Assembly: GCA_900116485.1 (NCBI GenBank)
Contig: FPAX01000002.1
Location: forward strand, 186,001-250,000
Direction of reading: 5' to 3'
Length of the DNA: 64,000 nt
Origin: Selenomonas sp. GACV-9
GTDB taxonomy: Bacteria; Bacillota; Negativicutes; Selenomonadales; Selenomonadaceae
The translations under genes were made by a program, and so were the position numbers. Shown one piece after another: positions 24,235 through 31,771 of the stretch; within the stretch, counting starts at the first letter, position 1, and every line of letters starts with the position of its first letter. A model generated the notes under the pieces. That model was not told the DNA's origin. It was given only the letters and a program-made list of their open reading frames with translations, and made no database searches.

Positions 24235-26057
24235 CACTTCTCCTCCTTCCAAAATAACGCAGCCTCAGCCGCCTGGGTCTCAATCATATAACAATCCGCA
24301 CCAATGCGCTCAAACCTTGCGCCATCGGCATGGTCGATTTCCCTTTGGGTATGCAGAATGAACCGCAGCGGATAACGGAAGTTCCAGCAGTACAGTCTAA
24401 GCCTGTCTGCCTCACGCTGCACGCGGTAATCCATATCAAGATAATCCGCAAAGTAATCCGCACATTCTGAATCCGTTACCGGCCGCAGCCAGCCATAGCG
24501 CGTCTGGAACTCGGTCAGGAATGCCCGCAAGCTTTCTTCCATCGTCGCCCAGCTTATATCCTTGCTTTCCTCGTAAAACATCTCATCGGGATGAACGAAA
24601 TGCGAAAAACAGCCAATATAATTCAGCACACTGACCTGTTCATAAATATTTTGAGCACTAGGCGCATAGCCAGCAGAAACGCGTGGTATCTCAAAAGTAT
24701 CATCGTCATCATGACGTTCAAAATCCGTGATATATGCCTTGTCAGCAGCCACGCCATCAAACAGCGACGAAAAGATGCGCACCTCAGGAAATACCTCCCG
24801 TATCGCGGCCCGGCCCTCAGGGCTCAGGATATCGGATGGCGGCACATACGCCTTGAATTCATAATCAGGATAGGCATCCTTTACATAGCGGCGCAATTCC
24901 TTCATCGAATCAACCATTGCCTGCTGATTGGGCCAGGGCTTATAATCAAGATTTCCCTGATTGTAGCCTTCTGGTGCCAGCGATTGATGATTGTATCCAT
25001 GGAGCCCCAGCTCGCCGCCCATACCCAATAGTTCGCGGCCATAGATGATGAAATCATTGCGGATACGGCTGCCTGCAGGTGGGGCAAAATCCCCCTCGAC
25101 CTGATCGCCATAGGACTCGATGATCAGTCCCGTATACTTGAGGTCGAAGTCCTTAGCCACCTGCCGCATATAGGGCCACCAGCGGTTGCGATAAAAATCA
25201 GCCGTTGTCATCTGCAGCTCATCATAGATTTTCGGATCCTTCCCCTCCGGCACTGGCGAGGGGAAATCGTCAATGAAGAACAGTTTCGTGCCCAGGACAG
25301 GATAAACATCCTCTTCCCCGCAATGGGCAATCATAGCTGTAAGCAGTCCCGCATTGGTCTTGTCATCGCGGACACTGCCGTTATAAACCAGATACTTTCC
25401 CTTGCCAGCCTCATGCTCCCACAATAACGGCTGCCCATTTTCGGCGCTGATATGCAGTGTCGCATCAGGCTGCAGGCTGACCTCCGTACAAACCGTATCA
25501 TAGACGGTGCCCTCGCCAAAGGAAACGCCCTTGCCACCAAACAGGAAATCTGTCCAGATATGGATACCGCGCACCTGTGCCTCCTTACCGACCTGTGCAA
25601 CGCCAAGATCACTAAGCAGGTCTTGCGGCAGACTGCCACCTGCCTCCAGGTGCATCAATACAGCCACAGTACCGCCTGCCCTGGCATACTCGCGAACCGC
25701 TGGCAAACAAGCCACCCGCTCAAGACAGCCCGTTGCCAGCAGCACACCACGGTAATCGCTGGCCACCGCTGTATCAGCATCATAGATAGAGGCCGTTTCG
25801 CAGTCTTTCTTCTGCTGTGCCAATATCTTTGCCAGCCGGTGACGCGCAAAGACGCTGCCGACATCGCGCGGATCATAAAGCAGCAGATACTTGTCACGCG
25901 CCAGCTCCACATCCTCCCCCTGCAGTGCCGCCGCTGGCAGCTGTGTCAGGTTTCGCAGTGGCAATAGATGCAAGAAAGCATCCATTCGGCTGAGCTGAAA
26001 GAATATTCCCAGTGCCATGACCAATATGAAAATCAGCGCAATTCCCCGCTTATCCAT
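24234..26057 (-). CDS. DUF2194 membrane-anchored polysaccharide deacetylase (PelA-deacetylase-like)
   Basis: A 607-residue protein with an N-terminal membrane anchor (residues 5-22). A glutamine-amidotransferase-like alpha/beta part (about residues 55-245, YLLLYDPRDVGSVFARH...) comes next. The polysaccharide-deacetylase part follows, with FFIDDFPSP (Asp263-Asp264) as the first metal/catalytic motif and GLHGYNHQS (His353, His357) as the second. This is the deacetylase half of PelA as a separate protein. It would remove acetyl groups from the polymer outside the inner membrane. The start overlaps the PelE-like gene by 8 bases. The ribosome site is weak, which suggests translational coupling. 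Confidence 0.85.
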   Translation of the reverse strand: MDKRGIALIFILVMALGIFFQLSRMDAFLHLLPLRNLTQLPAAALQGEDVELARDKYLLLYDPRDVGSVFARHRLAKILAQQKKDCETASIYDADTAVASDYRGVLLATGCLERVACLPAVREYARAGGTVAVLMHLEAGGSLPQDLLSDLGVAQVGKEAQVRGIHIWTDFLFGGKGVSFGEGTVYDTVCTEVSLQPDATLHISAENGQPLLWEHEAGKGKYLVYNGSVRDDKTNAGLLTAMIAHCGEEDVYPVLGTKLFFIDDFPSPVPEGKDPKIYDELQMTTADFYRNRWWPYMRQVAKDFDLKYTGLIIESYGDQVEGDFAPPAGSRIRNDFIIYGRELLGMGGELGLHGYNHQSLAPEGYNQGNLDYKPWPNQQAMVDSMKELRRYVKDAYPDYEFKAYVPPSDILSPEGRAAIREVFPEVRIFSSLFDGVAADKAYITDFERHDDDDTFEIPRVSAGYAPSAQNIYEQVSVLNYIGCFSHFVHPDEMFYEESKDISWATMEESLRAFLTEFQTRYGWLRPVTDSECADYFADYLDMDYRVQREADRLRLYCWNFRYPLRFILHTQREIDHADGARFERIGADCYMIETQAAEAALFWKEEK

Positions 26058-26949
26058 TGCCCTGTATCTCCTTATCCCAAAAACGAATCACCTGCAAAGC
26101 CTTGGGAGACAGCTCAAGCGGCGATGCCTTCAGCGCCGCAATCGCCTGCTGCATCTTCTCCCGCTCATGCTCCGCCTGGTATAGCTCGATATACATGAGG
26201 AACGATTCCTCCCTGGCCGGGAAATGCAGCATCATCTGTTCACAAATATGTTCTGCCGTCCGGAAATTGCGGATATCTAAGAGCTGGCGGATCTCTTCAA
26301 TATAATAATCAATCCGTTCGGGCAAAAGTGACACCAGATGGTCAAGCAAACCAATATAGTCTCCCTGTTTCTTGCGCCAGGTCACATGATCGATAAACTC
26401 CTTCTGCGCCAGATATTCCCGCAAGAGCTCCACGTACTCCACCAAGACAGCCGTATCCTCATTCTTCTCCCCTGAAAGCACCGCGCTTTCCTGTTCAAAG
26501 AGTCTTGTCTCCAAGTTCTCCATGCGCGTCGTCAGCATTGACACCGCATAATAAGCGATTTCACGATCCCGGTCATGCATAGCCATCTGCAGGATATTTT
26601 GATTATCCACCACCGACTGCTTGATAGCCTCGGTGAAGAAATGACGTTTCTGCTGCACATCAGCCACCAAAAAGGCATCATTGAGTGGAATGATATCCCG
26701 GTCAAATTCCGTACCGCGAAAAAAAGCCTCACCGGTATCATCAGCCTCAGGAGTGCGTTCCCGATAGAGACGCCCGACATGGCAGCAGAGCTTGAACAAG
26801 AGCAGAATCAAGAGCCCGAAGAAGGGCACGCATAGCACCACTGCTGTTTCCGCCAGCGCCCAGAGTAAGGGATTGCCCTTCCAGTCCAGCAGGAAAAACA
26901 TGGATGTCAGCAGCAAATGACAGCCTACAGCCAACATAAACATACTCAT
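26050..26949 (-). CDS. pelE: PelE-like inner-membrane helical-repeat protein
   Basis: A 299-residue protein with two N-terminal membrane helices (residues about 4-20 and 30-55), then a cytosolic alpha-helical part of TPR/HEAT type (REIAYYAVSMLTTRMENLETRLFE..., later YYIEEIRQLLDIRNFRTAEHICEQM). This layout is that of PelE, which recruits PelF to the membrane. Sequence identity to known PelE cannot be judged here, so the call rests on topology, size and position between pelD and the deacetylase. Its ATG overlaps the pelD-like stop as ATGA. Confidence 0.75.
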   Translation of the reverse strand: MSMFMLAVGCHLLLTSMFFLLDWKGNPLLWALAETAVVLCVPFFGLLILLLFKLCCHVGRLYRERTPEADDTGEAFFRGTEFDRDIIPLNDAFLVADVQQKRHFFTEAIKQSVVDNQNILQMAMHDRDREIAYYAVSMLTTRMENLETRLFEQESAVLSGEKNEDTAVLVEYVELLREYLAQKEFIDHVTWRKKQGDYIGLLDHLVSLLPERIDYYIEEIRQLLDIRNFRTAEHICEQMMLHFPAREESFLMYIELYQAEHEREKMQQAIAALKASPLELSPKALQVIRFWDKEIQGNG

Positions 26950-29039
26950 ACGATACCCTCATCGGCCCAGGTAGCAAGACCGCGTTTCTGCAGGCGCCGC
27001 TGGACCATCGCCGTTACCTCTTCATCCGCATCCGGCAGCAGGACATAGATATTCCCCGCCAGCAAACCGACAAAATCCTCATTGCGGATTACGCCTGTCA
27101 AGCGTTCATCCAGCCCGCGATAATCCATGCCTGTCATATCCACGCGCAGCATGGCAATTGGCAAATCCCCCTGCAGTTTGCGGCGGGCCCTGAGTTCTTC
27201 TATGATCTTGCGGAACTCATCTTCCTGCATGATACGCGTATCCGCCATATAACGGCGCTGCTGTATCTCGCTTTCATACTGATAGGCCCGTCCCATCGAC
27301 GACGCAATCAAGCGGACCGTGATTGACAAGAGATTCTGCTGATAAAGGCTCCACTGCTCAAATTTCATGCCAAATATCTCGATCACCGCAATGACCTGTC
27401 CCTGATGGACAATGGGAGCTGCCATATCCGGCGTATCCTTCACGAGCTCCCGGTTGATATAGATAGCCTTTTCCCGCAGCACAGTCTGCAGATATGGGCT
27501 GTCCGCCACGCACAGGGAACGCGGCTGCTGATTGGCTAGTCTTCCCATGCGGACTTTCTGACGCAGATAACGCTGGTCAGCTCCGACGACATAGATGGCA
27601 ATATCCTGAACATCGAGCACCTGGGCAGTGACGGCCGCCGCCTGAGTAAATATGTTTTCCAGCTCGACGCTATCAAGATTGCGGATAATCCGGTATAGAC
27701 GGCCAATACTATCATCAGAATTCACAATCTGATGATAGAGATGATCTTTGACCTCAAGATTCTCTTCGTACAGTTTCTTGAAGAACTCCACCCGCTCTTT
27801 ATACTGCGCCACCTGCCAGTCGGCAGCCTCCCGTTCGTGTTTGCGGCTGTCGGCCACATACCCCGTGAGCACCGCCACAAACAGATACATGCTGACATGG
27901 ATCAGTACAGCCGGTACATATAACAATCCTACCCAGGTGTTGCCCTGCCAGACCAGACCGACAAACAACAATACCGTCGACAAAACCATCGCCAGCAAGG
28001 CCTGGTGCTTGCCATAAAGCCAGCCCATGGCACCGATATACACATAGTTGATATCAAAATTGATGACGGGATTAACTGGTGTTCCCTGCTGAAACGCCAT
28101 GACTGCCGCCATAAGGCAGCATCCCGCTGCATTCTCGATATACGGTACAGCCTTCTGCCACCTGAGCTGCCGCTTTGCCTGTTGGCGTGCCGCTGCCGAT
28201 GCTTCCTTCTCCTTGACCAGTGACGCCTGCACATATTCCCAGGTAAGCCGCAAGCCTTCCGGTAAGGTGTATTTTTCCCGCCAGCCCAGCTCCTGCTCTG
28301 CCACGTTTTCCCCAGAAGTATTCATCGCATAACTATCCGCAGCCTCTGCCATGATATCCATAGGGCACGTCCGACCTGTAACCTGCTGCAAAAGACGGGG
28401 CAGCTCCTCCCAGCCGAGTCCATTTCCTGCTGTCAGGCTAAGCGGCGCACCTGAATACTGACGCGAAACAGCCCGGTAGATGCCATATACCGCATCATCC
28501 CGATAGATAAAGCTGCGCCGGCCAGCAGTCCGGCTCGCTACCATACCGCCCTGCAGCAAAGCGTACAACGACCGTCCCATAAAACCATCCTGCGCCTGAC
28601 AGCCTGGGCCATAGACCTCTGGCAGCCGCAAGATCATAAACCGGCAACCTGAGACCTCTGCCCAGCTGCTGCCGATGCGTTCGGCCAAAGCTGCTGCCAG
28701 ACTTGCGGGCTCCCTTTGCCCTGCCAACGGCTGGCTAAGCAACGAGGATAGCAGATATACCTGCCGGACACCATTTTCCCGGCAAGCCTGCAGTACTGTC
28801 AGAAGCTCCTGACAATCACAGCCAGTTTTGCTGTCAGCACTTTCGGCACCGATTGCATAAAGCAGCACCGGGATGTTATGGATCCTTACGATTTCTGCTG
28901 CTCCCGCCTGCCCCTTTTCCCACTCAAATACCTGCCAGCCTTCTTTTATAAAGATATGCTGCAGTTCCTGCTGCCAAAAGGGCTTATCTCCCGCCAAAAT
29001 GATTCTTTTCGCCAAATCTACCTTTGTTCCTGTCGCCAT
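26946..29039 (-). CDS. pelD: PelD-like c-di-GMP receptor with an N-terminal degenerate SDR domain
   Basis: First gene of the operon, 697 residues. Residues 10-270 resemble an NAD-dependent epimerase (RFMILRLPEVYGPG, SFIYRDDAVYGIYRAV), but the Gly-rich nucleotide motif and the YxxxK pair are not visible. Residues about 298-395 hold four membrane helices. Residues about 455-585 are a GAF domain, and residues about 600-697 a degenerate GGDEF domain. In the last, RNED (652-655) is an RxxD inhibitory-site motif, and LAGNI (660-664) replaces GGDEF. This is the layout of PelD, which binds c-di-GMP and switches on Pel synthesis. The SDR fusion is the unusual part. The start follows GAGG, 38 bases after holA. 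Confidence 0.85.
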   Translation of the reverse strand: MATGTKVDLAKRIILAGDKPFWQQELQHIFIKEGWQVFEWEKGQAGAAEIVRIHNIPVLLYAIGAESADSKTGCDCQELLTVLQACRENGVRQVYLLSSLLSQPLAGQREPASLAAALAERIGSSWAEVSGCRFMILRLPEVYGPGCQAQDGFMGRSLYALLQGGMVASRTAGRRSFIYRDDAVYGIYRAVSRQYSGAPLSLTAGNGLGWEELPRLLQQVTGRTCPMDIMAEAADSYAMNTSGENVAEQELGWREKYTLPEGLRLTWEYVQASLVKEKEASAAARQQAKRQLRWQKAVPYIENAAGCCLMAAVMAFQQGTPVNPVINFDINYVYIGAMGWLYGKHQALLAMVLSTVLLFVGLVWQGNTWVGLLYVPAVLIHVSMYLFVAVLTGYVADSRKHEREAADWQVAQYKERVEFFKKLYEENLEVKDHLYHQIVNSDDSIGRLYRIIRNLDSVELENIFTQAAAVTAQVLDVQDIAIYVVGADQRYLRQKVRMGRLANQQPRSLCVADSPYLQTVLREKAIYINRELVKDTPDMAAPIVHQGQVIAVIEIFGMKFEQWSLYQQNLLSITVRLIASSMGRAYQYESEIQQRRYMADTRIMQEDEFRKIIEELRARRKLQGDLPIAMLRVDMTGMDYRGLDERLTGVIRNEDFVGLLAGNIYVLLPDADEEVTAMVQRRLQKRGLATWADEGIV

Positions 29040-29077
29040 GCAACCTCACCAGCTTTCTATCTTTTAGACTGGACAGC

Positions 29078-30124
29078 CTATGCCTTCGCACATAACCGGA
29101 TTACTGTGTGTTCCAGGATTTCCTCGCCAGCCTGGCCAGTTTTCAGCCAGTAATCCGCATCGATGAGCTCAAGCATTGCTGCCTTCAGCACGGCCTCAGG
29201 GAACTGCATTGCTGCCCGACCAATCTTCTCAGCAATGAACGGGTTGAGCTCCATAGGCTTAGCCAATGCCTTGCCACGTATGCCCTTGCCCTGCAGGACC
29301 TTGGCCTGCCAAAGCTGGCGCACATGACGCGTCAACAGCGACAGGATGACCGTGAAATACGTGCCATCTGCCAGCTGCCGCCGCAAAAGCATCAAGGCCT
29401 TGCGGCTGTTGCGCTCACTTATCGCATCCATCAACGCAAAGATTGAGACTTCAGGCAGTCCTGCAAACACCTTGACAAGATCCGACTTGGTAATACGGCG
29501 TTCCTTGGAAAACAGCGCCAGCTTATCAAACTCACGGTCAAGGAACTCCAGCGATATCTGCTGCATCATGCTGACTGCACCCTGGAAATACGCATAGGCA
29601 TCACGGTCCATATCGCGGTTCATCGCTTGCAGTTTCCCCTGCAGCCAGTCATTGATATTCCAAGCCCTTATTGCCTCAGCCTCCAAGACCAGGCCGTATT
29701 TTTCGATGGTCTTATAGAGCTTGCGCCGCTTGTCGGCCTTATCGCCAGTCACGAAGATGATATAACTGAAATCTGGCATGTCCGCCAGGGCCGCCAGCAG
29801 CCGCTCCATTTTCTTGTCCTTGGACGCCGCTTTCTTTTCGCCCTCAGCCTTGGCCTTATCCTTGAACAGCGTCGTATTGTGGATCAGCAGCACATTTTTA
29901 TCTACAAAAAAAGGAGCCGTCTCAATCATGCCGATAAGGTCATCCGTATCGATATCCGCATTGATTTTCTGAACCGACTCCATTACATCCTGTTGGTCTG
30001 GAAAAAGCCCCGCCAGGATCTTTGCCAGTGCTTTATCGATATAATAATGCTCTTCTCCAGCCAGCAGGAACAAATGACAATCCTGCTTTTGCCGGAGTTT
30101 CACCATAAACTCGCCAAAATTCAC
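29078..30124 (-). CDS. holA: DNA polymerase III delta subunit
   Basis: Clamp-loader subunit of the replicative polymerase, 348 residues. The N-terminal FLLAGEEHYYIDKALAKI is the HolA signature. It is followed by ENVLLIHNT-type core (FFVDKNVLLIHNTTLFKD) and the C-terminal collar helices (SLLTRHVRQLWQAKVLQGKG). The start is probably a GTG at 30124. The gene begins after the gdhA terminator, with a promoter candidate inside that terminator, and no terminator separates it from the Pel-like operon 38 bases downstream. Confidence 0.93.
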   Translation of the reverse strand: MNFGEFMVKLRQKQDCHLFLLAGEEHYYIDKALAKILAGLFPDQQDVMESVQKINADIDTDDLIGMIETAPFFVDKNVLLIHNTTLFKDKAKAEGEKKAASKDKKMERLLAALADMPDFSYIIFVTGDKADKRRKLYKTIEKYGLVLEAEAIRAWNINDWLQGKLQAMNRDMDRDAYAYFQGAVSMMQQISLEFLDREFDKLALFSKERRITKSDLVKVFAGLPEVSIFALMDAISERNSRKALMLLRRQLADGTYFTVILSLLTRHVRQLWQAKVLQGKGIRGKALAKPMELNPFIAEKIGRAAMQFPEAVLKAAMLELIDADYWLKTGQAGEEILEHTVIRLCAKA

Positions 30125-30182
30125 GTTTTATCCGCAGCTTCCTTTAACTAATATCTAAGAAAATTATTTGTTTTCTCTAATA

Positions 30183-30211
30183 ATTATAGTAAAAGGACAT
30201 CGCCAATACAA
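30183..30211 (-). promoter_or_regulatory. Promoter candidate of holA
   Basis: TTGTAT and TATAAT with a 17-base spacer on the minus strand, about 60 bases upstream of the holA start. The -35 box lies in the loop of the gdhA terminator. Confidence 0.5.
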
Positions 30212-30222
30212 GCGATGCCCCA
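30188..30222 (-). terminator. Rho-independent terminator of gdhA
   Basis: Stem GGGCATCGC / GCGATGTCC with an 8-base loop followed by TTTTACT on the minus strand, about 30 bases after the gdhA stop. Confidence 0.75.
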
Positions 30223-30250
30223 TTATAATTCAATTAGAGGATTAACTATC

Positions 30251-31600
30251 TCAGACAAGGCCATGGGCCAGCATGATATCAGCGACCTTGACAAAGGCGG
30301 TGATATTCGCACCAGCCACGAGATCATCCGGATCAGCATATTTTTCGGCATTGGCTTTAGCCGAGCGATAGATATTCGTCATGATATCCTTGAGCTTGTT
30401 GTCGACTTCCTCGAAGGTCCACTGCAGACGCTCGGAGTTCTGCGACATCTCGAGAGCCGATACGGCAACACCGCCAGCATTGGCTGCCTTAGCCGGTGCA
30501 AAGAGCACCTTGTTCTGCTGGAAGTACTCGATGGCCTCCAGCGACGACGGCATATTGGCGCCTTCGCCGACTGCGATGACACCATTAGCTACCAGCGTCT
30601 TAGCGCTTTCGATATCAATCTCCCCCTGGGTTGCACACGGCAGTGCCACATCGCACTTGACTGTCCATACCCCCTTGCAGCCCTCATGATATTCAGCCTG
30701 CGGATGCGTAGCGACGTATTCCTTGATGCGGCCACGGCGAACCTGCTTGATTTCCTTGACAGCATCGAGGTCGATACCATTCGGATCGTAGATATAGCCA
30801 TTCGAATCCGAGCAGGTCACGACTTTAGCTCCGTACTCCTGCGCTTTCTCAATCGCATAGGTTGCCACGTTGCCGGCACCCGAAACCACCAATGTCTTGT
30901 CCTTGAGGCTGATGTTCTTGTCGTCGAGCATGTTCTTGACGAAATACATCAGACCATAGCCCGTAGCCTCCGGACGTGCCAGGCTGCCCCAGTAGTCCAC
31001 GCGCTTGCCCGTGAGCACTGCCGCATCGTAGGCATTGCAGATGCGCTTGTACTGGCCAAACAGATAGCCGATCTCGCGGCCGCCCACGCCGATATCACCA
31101 GCCGGCACATCGACATGCGGGCCGATATGACGATAGAGCTCCGTCATGAAACTCTGGCAGAAATGCATGACTTCGTTGTCCGACTTGCCATGCGGGTCAA
31201 AATCCGAGCCACCCTTCGCTCCACCGATAGGAAGGCCCGTAAGTGCATTCTTATAGACCTGCTCAAAGGCCAGGAATTTCAGGATGTCGAGATTGACACT
31301 CGGATGAAAACGCAGGCCGCCTTTATAGGGGCCGACAGCGCTGTTCATCTGCACGCGGAAACCGCGGTTGATATGAGTCTCGCCCTTGTCATCCTGCCAA
31401 GGAACACGGAAGGAGACGACGCGCTCTGGCTCGACCATGCGCTCGAGAATCTTCTGTTCCTTGTATTCCGGATGTTTCTCCAGAACCGGTACGACAGTCT
31501 CCAAGACTTTTGAAACCGTGGTTTTGAACTGCTGTTGTTCGGGGTCACGTTTTGCAATGAGGTCCAGCGTATCCTGGACATACTGTTTCATGTCTGCCAA
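30251..31600 (-). CDS. gdhA: NADP-type glutamate dehydrogenase
   Basis: Reductive amination of 2-oxoglutarate. From the TTG at 31600 it has 449 residues, as usual for the hexameric bacterial enzyme. The family signature LPIGGAKGGSDFDPHGKSD carries the catalytic Lys. The P-loop-like VVSGAGNVATYAIEKAQEYG is the NADP Rossmann motif, and DVPAGDIGVGGREIGYLFGQY is also characteristic. A longer ATG frame to 31633 lacks a ribosome site, whereas AGGAG lies 7 bases before the TTG; I chose the latter. The gene has its own promoter (31686-31713) and terminator. Confidence 0.95.
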   Translation of the reverse strand: MADMKQYVQDTLDLIAKRDPEQQQFKTTVSKVLETVVPVLEKHPEYKEQKILERMVEPERVVSFRVPWQDDKGETHINRGFRVQMNSAVGPYKGGLRFHPSVNLDILKFLAFEQVYKNALTGLPIGGAKGGSDFDPHGKSDNEVMHFCQSFMTELYRHIGPHVDVPAGDIGVGGREIGYLFGQYKRICNAYDAAVLTGKRVDYWGSLARPEATGYGLMYFVKNMLDDKNISLKDKTLVVSGAGNVATYAIEKAQEYGAKVVTCSDSNGYIYDPNGIDLDAVKEIKQVRRGRIKEYVATHPQAEYHEGCKGVWTVKCDVALPCATQGEIDIESAKTLVANGVIAVGEGANMPSSLEAIEYFQQNKVLFAPAKAANAGGVAVSALEMSQNSERLQWTFEEVDNKLKDIMTNIYRSAKANAEKYADPDDLVAGANITAFVKVADIMLAHGLV

Positions 31601-31685
31601 AGTAATCGCTCCTTTTTCTATGTAGTTATCCATGTTACAAGAGGTGCTTATTGCAGCCTCCCTAACGCCTTTTAGTATACTATAT

Positions 31686-31713
31686 ATTATCTAAAATGTA
31701 CATAGGTTTGCAA
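31686..31713 (-). promoter_or_regulatory. Promoter of gdhA
   Basis: TTGCAA and GATAAT with a 16-base spacer on the minus strand, about 85 bases upstream of the coding start, in an AT-rich stretch. Confidence 0.5.
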
Positions 31714-31741
31714 ATCAACCACTTTTCAGATAATTTATGAA

Positions 31742-31769
31742 GGCCACTGGCAATAAACCTGCCAGTACC
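31742..31769 (-). terminator. Terminator-like hairpin after the helicase gene
   Basis: GGTACTGGCA pairs with TGCCAGTGGCC (one bulge) immediately after the helicase stop. The following TTCATAAATT is only moderately T-rich. Confidence 0.5.
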
Positions 31770-31771
31770 TT

